A stretch of 47,936 bases of DNA from Acidimicrobiaceae bacterium (GTDB lineage: Bacteria > Actinomycetota > Acidimicrobiia > Acidimicrobiales > Aldehydirespiratoraceae), in assembly GCA_009835735.1 (NCBI GenBank), contig VXWX01000161.1:1-47936 (forward strand), written 5' to 3'. Each line of letters opens with the position of its first letter. The first letter of the stretch is position 1. Shown piece after piece: positions 25,800 through 33,641 of this stretch. The notes below the pieces were generated by a model. The model did not search any database, was not told where the DNA came from, and worked only from the letters and a program-made list of their open reading frames with translations. Both the position numbers and the translations under genes were made by a program.

Positions 25800-26279
25800 G
25801 TGAGCTTCAAGGTCGGTGATCGGGTTGTGTACCCGCATCACGGCGCCGCTGAGATTGTGAGGCTTGAGAAGCGCACCGCCTTCGGCGAGGAGCAGGACTA
25901 TCTCGTGCTGCGCATGACCCACGGCGAGATGACGGTGGCGGTGCCCGCCGACCGGGCCGAGGACGTCGGGATGCGCTGGCCCATCAGCACCGAGGACGTG
26001 GACGACCTCTTCGAGGTACTGGCCCGCCGCGATGTGCGCGAGCCCGCCAACTGGTCGCGGCGCTACAAGAACCACCAGGAGAAGCTCAAGTCGGGCGACG
26101 TGTACCAGGTGGCCGAAGTGGTGCGCAACCTGGCCCTGCGGGAGCGGGCCAAGGGGCTCTCCGCCGGCGAGAAGACGCTCTACAACACCGCTCGCAGCGT
26201 GCTGGTCTCGGAGTTGTCGTTCGCGCTCGACGTGACCGAGGACGAGGCGTCACGCCGGGTTGATCTCGCCCTGACCTGA
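25800..26279 (+). CDS. carD: CarD-family RNA polymerase-binding transcription regulator
   Basis: 159 residues, the usual CarD length. The N-terminal RNAP-interaction Tudor-like domain reads FKVGDRVVYPHHGAAEIVRLEKR and continues to about residue 60; the helical C-terminal DNA-binding domain (about 70-159) includes NWSRRYKNHQEKLKSGDVYQVAEVVRNLALRE and the Lys/Glu-rich KTLYNTARSVLVSELS. In mycobacteria CarD stabilises open complexes at housekeeping and rRNA promoters and is essential. GTG at 25800 starts the protein at the conserved first strand. Confidence 0.96.
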   Translation: MSFKVGDRVVYPHHGAAEIVRLEKRTAFGEEQDYLVLRMTHGEMTVAVPADRAEDVGMRWPISTEDVDDLFEVLARRDVREPANWSRRYKNHQEKLKSGDVYQVAEVVRNLALRERAKGLSAGEKTLYNTARSVLVSELSFALDVTEDEASRRVDLALT

Positions 26280-26321
26280 CTCCGGGCAGGCCCGTCAGCC
26301 GCCAGGGGTCGCTTGGCCCTG
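26276..26321. terminator. Two small hairpins between convergent carD and SDR genes
   Basis: CTGAC-tc-CGGG-cagg-CCCG-TCAG (26276-26298) followed by CAGGG and CCCTG (26303-26307, 26317-26321) around a 9 nt loop. They lie between two converging genes and could end transcription from both sides. No long T tract follows, so the assignment is tentative. Confidence 0.35.
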
Positions 26322-26324
26322 TTC

Positions 26325-27137
26325 TCAGCGGACCAGTCCGCCGCCGTCGACGATCAGCGACTGGCCGTTGACCATGCCGGCCGCGTCGGAGGCCAGCCAG
26401 ACAGCCGTCTCGGCCACCTCGTCGGGAGTGAGCATCCGGCCGCCGATGTTGGTGGCCGCGATCATCTTGGCGATCTCGGCGTTGTCGCCGATGAAGCGCC
26501 GGATCATCGGCGTGTCGGTCGAGCCCGGCAGCACGGCGTTGACCCTGATCCCCCGGCGGGCGTACTCCTGTGCGGCCGCCTTGGTGAGCCCGACCACACC
26601 GTGCTTGGCCGCCGTGTAGTGGGGCTGGCCCGGAGCGGCCACCACGCCCGCTCCTGACGATGTGTTGACGATGGCGCCACCGCCCTGGGCGGCCATGTGG
26701 CGCAGTTCGTGCTTCATGCACAGGAACACGCTGGTCAAGTTGACCGAGATCATGCGGTCCCATCGGGCCTGCTCAAGCTGGTCGAACTCCGACATCATGT
26801 CGGCGATCCCGGCGTTGTTGAAGGCGATGTCGAGACGGCCGTGACCGGCGACGATCCCGTCCACCATCGAGACGACGGCGGCCTCGTCGGTCACGTCGAC
26901 GGCCACAGCCGAAGCTCCTGCAGGTTCCTGCGAGGCCTCGTTGATGACGGCGGCAGTGGTGCGAGCTCCCTCGGCGTCGATGTCGGCCACGACGACGTGG
27001 GCTGCACCCTGCGCGGCAAATTGCCGCGCGGCGGCCCGGCCGATGCCGCCGGCCGCACCGGTGACCAGCACCACCTTGTCCTGCGCCAGGCCGCTCACGC
27101 CGGAGCGGCTCGGCGTCCCGGGATCCAGATCGCTCAC
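26325..27137 (-). CDS. Short-chain dehydrogenase/reductase
   Basis: 270 residues, classical SDR. Rossmann motif TGAAGGIGRAAA near residue 26, the Asp-containing VVVADIDAEG (favours NAD), NNAG at about 103, the catalytic Ser in NTSSGAG, and YTAAKHG with Tyr and Lys. A PGSTDTPM segment follows the active site and the C-terminus is VNGQSLIVDGG. Oxidises or reduces an alcohol or ketone, probably at the beta-hydroxyacyl step given the preceding thiolase. The GTG start overlaps the thiolase stop by 4 nt (GTGA), so it is translationally coupled. Confidence 0.92.
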   Translation of the reverse strand: MSDLDPGTPSRSGVSGLAQDKVVLVTGAAGGIGRAAARQFAAQGAAHVVVADIDAEGARTTAAVINEASQEPAGASAVAVDVTDEAAVVSMVDGIVAGHGRLDIAFNNAGIADMMSEFDQLEQARWDRMISVNLTSVFLCMKHELRHMAAQGGGAIVNTSSGAGVVAAPGQPHYTAAKHGVVGLTKAAAQEYARRGIRVNAVLPGSTDTPMIRRFIGDNAEIAKMIAATNIGGRMLTPDEVAETAVWLASDAAGMVNGQSLIVDGGGLVR

Positions 27138-28285
27138 AGGCGCTCGATGATGGTGACGTTGGCCTGGCCGCCGCCCTCGCACATCGTCTGCAGGCCCCAG
27201 CGTCCGCCGGTGCGCTCCAGCTCATGCAGCAGGGTCGTCATCAGCTTGGCTCCGGTGCAGCCCAGCGGATGGCCGAGTGCGATGGCCCCGCCGTTGACGT
27301 TGACCTTGGAGTGGGGGATGTCGTGCTCGTGCATCCAGGCCATCGGCACCGGCGCGAACGCCTCGTTGCACTCGAACAGGTCGAAGTCGTCGATGGCCAT
27401 GCCGGTGCGCTCCAGCGCGTACGCGGTGGCCGGGATAGGGCCGGTCAGCATGTAGATCGGGTCGTCGCCCCGCACCGACATGTGATGGATCCGGGCTCTG
27501 GGCGTCAGTTTGTGCTGCTCCACGGCCCGCTCGGAGGCCACCAGCAGAGCGGCCGCCCCGTCGCTGATCTGGCTGGAGACGGCCGCGGTGAGCCGCCCGC
27601 CCTCGGTGAGCGGCGGCAGCGACTGCATCCTCTCCAGGGAGGTGTCGCGGCGGGGACCCTCGTCGGTGGTCACGCCGGCGACCGGTTCGATCTCGGCGGT
27701 GAATCGCCCCTCGTCGATGGCCTGGATGGCCCGGCGGTGGCTCTCCAGCGCGTAGGCCTCCATGTCGGCCCGGCTGAAGTCCCACTTCTCGGCGATCATC
27801 TCGGCGCCCCGGAACTGCGACACCTCCTGAGTGCCGTAGCGCTGCACCCATCCCTGCGAGCCACCGAACGGATCGGTGTGGCCCAGAGGCTCGGCCGCGA
27901 TCAGCGCGGTTCCGATGGGCACCATGGACATGTTCTGGACACCGCCCGCCACGACCAGGTCGTTAACCCCGGCCATGACGCCCATCGCCGCGAAACTGAC
28001 CGCCTGCTGGCCCGAGCCGCACTGGCGGTCCACGGTGACGCCGGGAACCGCCTCTGGCAGGCCCGCGGCCAGCCAGCAGGTACGGGCGATGTCGCCTGCA
28101 TTGGGGCCCACGTTGTCGAGGTTGCCGAAGATCACGTCCTCGACAGCCATGGGGTCGACGCCGGTGCGTCGCAGCAGCGCCTTGATGGCGGCCGCCCCGA
28201 GGTCGGCGGGATGCACGTCGGACAGCCCGCCACCGCGCCGTCCGGTTGGGGTTCGGACGGCGTCGACTATGTATGCCTCACCCAT
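27134..28285 (-). CDS. Thiolase (acetyl-CoA C-acyltransferase)
   Basis: 383 residues. The nucleophilic Cys89 is in VDRQCGSGQQA, NVNGGAIALGHPLGCTGA carries the His, and QTMCEGGGQANVTIIE the C-terminal catalytic Cys. FECNEAFAPVPMAW is the usual substrate-loop motif. It should cleave or form beta-ketoacyl-CoA in a fatty acid, sterol or isoprenoid degradation route. The ATG at 28285 has GGAGGAG 6 nt upstream; an earlier GTG at 28300 would sit on top of that ribosome site, so it is not used. Third gene of the methyltransferase / flavin oxidoreductase / thiolase / SDR operon. Confidence 0.93.
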   Translation of the reverse strand: MGEAYIVDAVRTPTGRRGGGLSDVHPADLGAAAIKALLRRTGVDPMAVEDVIFGNLDNVGPNAGDIARTCWLAAGLPEAVPGVTVDRQCGSGQQAVSFAAMGVMAGVNDLVVAGGVQNMSMVPIGTALIAAEPLGHTDPFGGSQGWVQRYGTQEVSQFRGAEMIAEKWDFSRADMEAYALESHRRAIQAIDEGRFTAEIEPVAGVTTDEGPRRDTSLERMQSLPPLTEGGRLTAAVSSQISDGAAALLVASERAVEQHKLTPRARIHHMSVRGDDPIYMLTGPIPATAYALERTGMAIDDFDLFECNEAFAPVPMAWMHEHDIPHSKVNVNGGAIALGHPLGCTGAKLMTTLLHELERTGGRWGLQTMCEGGGQANVTIIERL

Positions 28286-28337
28286 TCGACTCTCCTCCAC
28301 GCGCTTGTGCCTCTATTGATTATGCCCTCGACGCCGG

Positions 28338-29441
28338 TCACCCGAACTCCGGGATCACCTTCGTGCCGATCAACTCGATGGTCTGCATGACCTTGTCGTG
28401 GGGCACCTTGTACGGGTTGAACAGGCAGAACACCATGTCGCAGCCGGTGGCCTCATAGGCCCGGAACATCTCGATGGCCCGTTCCGGATCGCCGCAGACG
28501 CAGGCGTTGGTGTCCAGCAGGTAGTCCATGGTGAGGTGCTCGATCGAGCCGTCCTCGACATGGTCCGCGGTCCGGCCCAGGTAGTCGTAGGTACCTAGCT
28601 CGTCCTCCATCTCCCGCAGCCACTGGGCCACCGACCCGATGAGGCGGGCTCCCGTCTTGGGGTACCACTCGAACGATTCGGCGGCCACCTCGACCGCCTC
28701 GGACACCGTCGGCGCCACGTTGACCATGGTGAAGGTGGCGGCCTGGTCGTTCACGAACCGCCCGATCGGGTCGGTGCATGCGGCGATGCCGTCCCGGTAG
28801 ATGGCGATGCGCCTGGCCAACTCCTCCGGGGGCGTGCCCACCGAGAACGACAGCAGCCCCAAGCCCGCCTCTCCGATCATGCGGTGCCCGCCGTCGGAGC
28901 TGGTGGCGGCCCACACAGGGGGATGCGGCGACTGCAGCGGCTTGGGCAGCACCCGGCGAGGCGGCATCTGCCAGTAGTGGCCGTCCCATTCCAGCTCGTC
29001 GGTGGTCATGGCGGCCACGGTCATCTCCAGGGCCTCGCGCCACATGGCCCGGGTCTCGCTCGGGTGGATGCCGAAACCCTCCAGCTCGGTCCTGGTGGCC
29101 GAGCGACCCGTTCCCAGCTCCACCCGGCCGTTCGAGAGCAGGTCGAGCACGGCCACCGACTCGGCCGTGCGCACCGGGTGGTTGTAGGGCTTGGGCATGA
29201 GCCGCACCCCGTAGCCGAGCCGCAAGTTCTCCGTGACGGCGGCGAGGTGGCCGTAGAGCACCTCGGGATTGGAACAGTGCGAGAACTCCTCAAGGAAGTG
29301 GTGCTCCACCGTCCACACCGAGTGGAACCCGACCCGGTCTCCCAGGCGCACCTGCTCCACCACCTCCTGATAGGCCTGATGCTCACTCTGACGCGACCAC
29401 GGTCGGGCCACCGGGATCTCGTAGAACATTGCGAACTTCAC
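28338..29441 (-). CDS. LLM-class flavin-dependent oxidoreductase (bacterial luciferase-like)
   Basis: 367 residues. The luciferase fold is clear from VRLGDRVGFHSVWTVEHHFLEEFSHCSNPE, RLGYGVRLMPKPYNHPVRTAESVAVLDLLSNGRVELGTGRS and the later HPPVWAATSSDGG. The EHHF motif and the SxTE-like GRSATRTELEGFG are typical of the alkanal monooxygenase-like branch. Probably an FMNH2- or F420H2-dependent monooxygenase. It begins 10 nt after the methyltransferase stop, and ends 52 nt before the thiolase start, so it is in the same operon. Confidence 0.88.
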   Translation of the reverse strand: MKFAMFYEIPVARPWSRQSEHQAYQEVVEQVRLGDRVGFHSVWTVEHHFLEEFSHCSNPEVLYGHLAAVTENLRLGYGVRLMPKPYNHPVRTAESVAVLDLLSNGRVELGTGRSATRTELEGFGIHPSETRAMWREALEMTVAAMTTDELEWDGHYWQMPPRRVLPKPLQSPHPPVWAATSSDGGHRMIGEAGLGLLSFSVGTPPEELARRIAIYRDGIAACTDPIGRFVNDQAATFTMVNVAPTVSEAVEVAAESFEWYPKTGARLIGSVAQWLREMEDELGTYDYLGRTADHVEDGSIEHLTMDYLLDTNACVCGDPERAIEMFRAYEATGCDMVFCLFNPYKVPHDKVMQTIELIGTKVIPEFG

Positions 29442-29451
29442 AGCGACGCTC

Positions 29452-30249
29452 CTACGCCAGCGCGGGCTTGCGCCCGATAGTGGCTATCGACGTTGGTCCG
29501 AGCATGGCGAAACCCGGCTCCCGCATCTGCTCCAGAGCTGCGGCTGCGTCCGGCTCCGTCACTGCACCCGCTTCGACAAGCCGCGGCACGGCCCGCTCGA
29601 GGGCGAGGAACCACCATTCCCCGCTCGCCTCATGGGGCCGCATGATCCTCACCTTGCCGATCGCGTCCAGGTCCTCAAGGCCGAGTTCCCGCATCCAGCC
29701 CAAGATACGCACTCCCGTGTCGGGATCTCGCCACTGCGGAGCCGAAGCATGGGCCACCATGCGGTGGATTGAGCCGAGGGGCTCGGGAAGAGCCTGCTCG
29801 GCGAACTCGGCCATGGCACCGTCCTCGATCACCATGGCCCCTCCCGGCCGCAGCGCCGCCTTGAGCCGAGCCAGCACCTCGACGCGTTCGGGTATGTGTT
29901 GGATCACCGCCCGCGCGTGGACCAGATGGAAGTGCCCGGCCGGCAGCGGATCGCGGGCCGCGTCGTGCTGGCGCACAATCACATTCGGGGGCATAGACGC
30001 ATGGAAGCGGAGGTCGATATCGGTCGACATCACCCTGCCGTCGGGGCCGACCTGCTCGGCCAGCCACGCCGAGACGCTGCCGGTGCCCGCGCCCAGCTCC
30101 AGCACGTGCATGCCGGGCTCGACGCCGACCCGGGTGAGAAGCCGGAAGGTTCCCGGGTCGAGAAATTCGGCCAGCTTGGCCAGACGGATCCGCTCGATAT
30201 CGACCTCGTCGTCGCTCACGCCGTAGCGTTCGCGGTGCACTTCCGACAC
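29452..30249 (-). CDS. Class I SAM-dependent methyltransferase
   Basis: 265 residues. Motif I VLELGAGTGSVSAWL (about residues 47-61), the acidic end of strand 2 in GRVMSTDID, and HLVHARAVIQHIPERVEVLARLKAALRPGGAMVIEDG are characteristic of small-molecule methyltransferases. The reading frame continues upstream, but GTG at 30249 is preceded by TACCCT (minus strand, 30258-30263) at 8 nt and begins just before the conserved DDEVDIERIRLAKLAE helix, so I take it as the start. First gene of the operon; divergent from the acyl-CoA dehydrogenase across 45 nt. Substrate unknown. Confidence 0.85.
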   Translation of the reverse strand: MSEVHRERYGVSDDEVDIERIRLAKLAEFLDPGTFRLLTRVGVEPGMHVLELGAGTGSVSAWLAEQVGPDGRVMSTDIDLRFHASMPPNVIVRQHDAARDPLPAGHFHLVHARAVIQHIPERVEVLARLKAALRPGGAMVIEDGAMAEFAEQALPEPLGSIHRMVAHASAPQWRDPDTGVRILGWMRELGLEDLDAIGKVRIMRPHEASGEWWFLALERAVPRLVEAGAVTEPDAAAALEQMREPGFAMLGPTSIATIGRKPALA

Positions 30250-30294
30250 GGGTGCAGAGGGTAACGGTCCGCCGAGCGTCAACAAGGGGAGCCC

Positions 30295-31554
30295 GTGGTT
30301 CGACACCGCTCCGAACAAGACCCCGGAGGCTCCGACGACACCGCGGAGCAGGCCGAGTTCAGGGCCAGGGTGCAGGACTGGCACGACCGTCACGCCACCG
30401 TCCGGTCCTACGACGACCTGTGGAGAGTCCCGCTCTACGTCGACGAGGCCCGGGCCGAGGAGTCCTTCCGGAACGGGCGGACCTGGCAGCGCACCCTGTT
30501 CGAGCACGGTTGGGCCGGTCTCACGTGGCCCCGTGCCTACGGCGGGGGCGGGGGCGAGCCCTGGCAGGCCCGCATCTTCTCCGAGGTGGCGGCGGGCTAC
30601 GAGGAGTGGCCCGGGTTCATCGGCGCGACGATCGCCATGCTCGGACCCACGCTGTTGCGCCACGGCACCGAACAGCAGAAGCTCCGTTTCGTGCCCGGAC
30701 TGCTGTCTGGGGAGCTGGCCTTCTGCCAGCTGTTCAGCGAGCCGGGCGCGGGGAGCGATCTGGCCGGGCTGGCCATGCGGGCCGAACGCGACGGAGACGA
30801 ATTCGTGGTGAACGGGCAGAAGGTGTGGAACTCTCAGGCCCAGTTCTGCGACTGGGGGTTCCTGCTGGTACGGACGGACCCCGACGCGCCCAAGCACCGG
30901 GGTATCACGTTCCTGCTCGTCGAGATGGAATCGTCGGGGATTGAGGCCCGACCGCTGGTGCAGATGAACGGCTCGGCCCACTTCAACGAGGTCTTCTTCG
31001 AAGATGTGCGGGTACCCGCGGCCAATGTTGTGGGCGAGGTCGACGGCGGATGGGCGCCGGCCCGGACGGTCCTCCTCAACGAGTCGGCCTTCATCGGCGA
31101 CCGCAGGGGCACCAGCGTTGTGGCGCCGCTGTCGGAGTTGGCCCGGCGCCACGGCCACCGCCACGACCCTCTGGTGCGCCAGCGGCTGGTCGACGCCTGG
31201 GCCCGCGAGCAGATGCAGCGTTGGATGGGCGAGACCATCCAGAACGCAGTGCGGCGGGGTGAGCCGCCCCCGATCGACCCCGGGATCATGAAGCTGTTCG
31301 CCGCCGAGTCGAAGCGGCGCAGCGGTGACTTGGCCGCGGCACTCGGCGGTCTCGCCGTGGTGGCCGACACCGGCGAGCAGGCCCGGTGGGTCCGCCACGA
31401 GTTGATGGGCCGCTACGCGGTGTCGATCGGCGGAGGGACCAACGAGGTGATGCGCAACAACGTGGCCGAGCGTGCCCTCGGTTTGCCCAGAGAGCCCGGC
31501 TTCGACCGGGACGTCCCCTGGAGGGACATACCTAGAGCGAGCGCAAGTGGGTGA
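30295..31554 (+). CDS. Acyl-CoA dehydrogenase
   Basis: 419 residues with all three ACAD domains. FCQLFSEPGAGSDLAGL binds FAD/substrate, KVWNSQAQFCDWGFLLVRTD is the middle strand region, VLLNESAFIGDRRG holds a Glu at the position used as base in the isovaleryl-CoA dehydrogenase type, and SIGGGTNEVMRNNVAERALGLPRE is the C-terminal FAD motif. It should catalyse alpha,beta-desaturation of an acyl-CoA. The last seven residues (PRASASG) and the stop are encoded by a repeated element inserted at the 3' end. GTG start has AGGGGAG close upstream. Divergent from the methyltransferase operon, with which it probably shares a pathway. Confidence 0.92.
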   Translation: MVRHRSEQDPGGSDDTAEQAEFRARVQDWHDRHATVRSYDDLWRVPLYVDEARAEESFRNGRTWQRTLFEHGWAGLTWPRAYGGGGGEPWQARIFSEVAAGYEEWPGFIGATIAMLGPTLLRHGTEQQKLRFVPGLLSGELAFCQLFSEPGAGSDLAGLAMRAERDGDEFVVNGQKVWNSQAQFCDWGFLLVRTDPDAPKHRGITFLLVEMESSGIEARPLVQMNGSAHFNEVFFEDVRVPAANVVGEVDGGWAPARTVLLNESAFIGDRRGTSVVAPLSELARRHGHRHDPLVRQRLVDAWAREQMQRWMGETIQNAVRRGEPPPIDPGIMKLFAAESKRRSGDLAAALGGLAVVADTGEQARWVRHELMGRYAVSIGGGTNEVMRNNVAERALGLPREPGFDRDVPWRDIPRASASG

Positions 31555-31674
31555 GAGGCATTCGCGTCGCAAGGGGGTGTTTCCCGCTCTTGTTCGCTGC
31601 GCTCACGGGCCGCTCGGGCCACGGCCTCGCCCGTATGGGCCGGAATCGCTCGCCTGTTCGCTCGGCCTCTTAGG
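31531..31674 (-). repeat. Interspersed MITE-like element, copy 2 (complete)
   Basis: On the minus strand it reads from CCTAAGAGGCCGAGCGAAC through the shared core CCCATACGGGCGAGGCCG to GAACAAGAGCGGGAA, and ends with a repeat that is the imperfect inverse of its start (plus strand CCTAGAGCGAGCGCAAG). It fills the whole gap between two converging genes. Its plus-strand left end encodes the last residues and TGA of the acyl-CoA dehydrogenase, and its other end supplies the TAA of the oxygenase gene, so both stop codons are inside the element. Confidence 0.85.
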
Positions 31675-32545
31675 TAGCGGCTCCGGCGGGGATCACTCCG
31701 TAGGTCACGCCGAGTCGGCTGAGCCAGCGCCGGTAGGCGATGGCTGAGCGGTCGGCCCGGATCGGGGTCTCGGCCCGGGGGTCCAGCGGCAGCAGCTTGG
31801 GGTACTGGTTCTCGAGGATGGGCTTGTCCTGGCCGATGATGTTCTGCTGAAACCACCGGATCTCTTGATCGGTGCTCACATCGTCGAGCACGCTGAGGAA
31901 CAGATGGGCCCGGATCCGGGTGTCGGTGAGGGGGTGGATGAAGATGCCGATGGCGTCCAGTCGCTCGGCGTCGGCCGGCGACGACTTGTAGAGCATGGCG
32001 GCGTAGGGATGGGGCACCCGGTAGATGTAGTCGGCCAGCACCGCCTGCGAGGAGGACGCGGCGGCGCGCGGCTGGTAGAAGGCGCAGTCGAAGGCCCAGA
32101 GTTCTCCGTCCCGCTCCTCGACCCTGTACTCGGCCACCTCGGTGTGGGGCTCCTCGCCGAGCATGCCCGTGTGCACGTAGGGGAAGTGGGCCATGTCCAG
32201 GAAGTTCTCCACCGCCCGGGGGGCCGAGACCTCGATGCCGACGGTCACGGCGTTGAGGGTTCGGCGGTCATCCTCGTCGGTCTCCGGAACGGGAAAGACG
32301 TCGCCGTCGGGCTCACCCAGAGTGGTCCACAGGAACCCGTAGTCGGTACGGACCTCGAGCTCGCGGCCGGATTGGGTCTCGGCCCGGACCGTGCCGTCGC
32401 CGTCGATCCAGCAGGACAGCGGCTCGCCCAGTAGCAGGGTGCGCAGCGGACCCCGGCGGATCTCATCGAGATCGGCCACCGGGTGCCACTGATTCAGGAT
32501 CACCGGGTCGGTACAGCCCCGGATGCTGGTCTCTGCCATTGTCAT
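31670..32545 (-). CDS. Oxygenase alpha-subunit-like protein lacking the Rieske cluster (VanA_C-type catalytic domain)
   Basis: 291 residues. The catalytic half is well kept and clearly paralogous to the Rieske oxygenase at 33638-34654: ENFLDMAHFPYVHTGMLGEEPHTEVAEY has the Asn114, Asp117, His120, His125 pattern that binds the mononuclear iron. The N-terminal region (residues 18-85) still has the WHPVADLDEI and DYGFLWTTLGEP flanks of a Rieske domain, but there is no CxH or CxxH: the cluster-binding stretch has been lost. It would need electrons from another Rieske protein, as in the NdmC-type caffeine N-demethylase subunit. ATG at 32545 has GGAGG 5 nt upstream. Last gene of the purine/nucleoside operon. 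Confidence 0.85.
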   Translation of the reverse strand: MTMAETSIRGCTDPVILNQWHPVADLDEIRRGPLRTLLLGEPLSCWIDGDGTVRAETQSGRELEVRTDYGFLWTTLGEPDGDVFPVPETDEDDRRTLNAVTVGIEVSAPRAVENFLDMAHFPYVHTGMLGEEPHTEVAEYRVEERDGELWAFDCAFYQPRAAASSSQAVLADYIYRVPHPYAAMLYKSSPADAERLDAIGIFIHPLTDTRIRAHLFLSVLDDVSTDQEIRWFQQNIIGQDKPILENQYPKLLPLDPRAETPIRADRSAIAYRRWLSRLGVTYGVIPAGAAT

Positions 32546-32618
32546 GACAGCCTCCGCTCGTGCTTGCAATCGCCACAGTAGGCGAAGACCCGCACTCGGC
32601 CAGATCCACCCATGATCA

Positions 32619-33641
32619 TCAGGCCGAGCCCACGCAGGCGTCCAGCTCGGCCGTCCAGGCCTGTTTCTGGGCCTCAGGTGCGAAGCAGGCCTCCAGGCTG
32701 TTGCGAGCGCAGCGGGCCAGCTCGGCACGCGAGAGGCCGAGAGCGATCGCCACCGCCACATAGTTGTCTGCCACGTAGCCGCCGAAGTAGGCGGGATCGT
32801 CGGAGTTGATGGTGACCTTGAGCCCGGCGTCAAGCAGACGCTTGAGATTGTGATCCGCCAGGTCGTCCACCACGCAAAGCGCCAGGTTCGACAGCGGGCA
32901 CACCGTCAGCGGCGTCTGCGCGGCCACTAGCCGGACCACCAGGTCGGGATCTTCGGTGCAGCGCACTCCGTGGTCAATCCGTTCCGCGCCGAGCGCATCC
33001 AGGGCTCCGGTGATGTAGGCGGGCGGCCCCTCCTCGCCGGCGTGGGCCACCGGCCGCAGACCCGCGGCCCGGGCCATGGCATAGGCCTCGGCGAAGTCCT
33101 CGGGCGGATGGTCTACCTCGGAGCTGTCGAGTCCCACGCCGATGATGCTGTCCAGCCAGCCCTCGGCGGCACGGAAAGTCTCGCAGGCGGCTTCGCCGGG
33201 AAGGTGCCGCAGGAAGCACATGATGAGCGCGGAGGAGATCCCGCACTGGGCTTCGGCGTCGGCCATGGCCGCGGTGAAGCCCTCCATGAACACGTCGAAT
33301 CCCACATCCCTTTCGGTGTGGGTCTGAGGGTCGAAGAACATCTCCGCCCGCCGAACACCGTCCGCGTGGGCCCTGCGCAGGTATGCGGCCATCAGGTCGT
33401 AGAAGTCCTGGGTGGTCTGCAGCACGGCCGCGCCCTGGTAGTAGATGTCCAGGAACGACTGGAGGTCGGTGAACGAGTAGGCGGCCCGGACCGCGGCCTC
33501 ATCCGCGAAGGGCAGCTCGACCCCGTTGCGTCCGGCCAGCTCGAAGAGCATTTCCGGCTCGAGGGTCCCCTCGATGTGCAGGTGCAACTCGGCCTTGGGC
33601 AGGCCCCGCACGAAGCCGGCCAGATCCGCATCTGGTGTCAT
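32619..33641 (-). CDS. Adenine deaminase (adenosine deaminase superfamily, PA0148/Aah1 type)
   Basis: 340 residues. Zn and catalytic motifs: AELHLHIEGTLEPEM (HxH), IGVGLDSSEVDHPPEDF (diagnostic of the adenine-specific branch), VAHAGEEGPPAYI (His ligand and catalytic Glu), ERIDHGVRC, LTVCPLSNLALCVV and VTINSDDPAYFGGY (Asp ligand). Expected reaction: adenine to hypoxanthine plus ammonia in the cytoplasm, although relatives accept N6-substituted adenines. Its ATG overlaps the stop of the Rieske oxygenase by 4 nt (ATGA), a strong coupling to that enzyme. Followed after 73 nt by the Rieske-less oxygenase. Confidence 0.92.
   Translation of the reverse strand: MTPDADLAGFVRGLPKAELHLHIEGTLEPEMLFELAGRNGVELPFADEAAVRAAYSFTDLQSFLDIYYQGAAVLQTTQDFYDLMAAYLRRAHADGVRRAEMFFDPQTHTERDVGFDVFMEGFTAAMADAEAQCGISSALIMCFLRHLPGEAACETFRAAEGWLDSIIGVGLDSSEVDHPPEDFAEAYAMARAAGLRPVAHAGEEGPPAYITGALDALGAERIDHGVRCTEDPDLVVRLVAAQTPLTVCPLSNLALCVVDDLADHNLKRLLDAGLKVTINSDDPAYFGGYVADNYVAVAIALGLSRAELARCARNSLEACFAPEAQKQAWTAELDACVGSA

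Noticed and set aside
28286..28300. GTG at 28300 as the thiolase start
   Set aside because: It would place the strong GGAGGAG ribosome site inside the coding region; the ATG at 28285 has ideal spacing to it.
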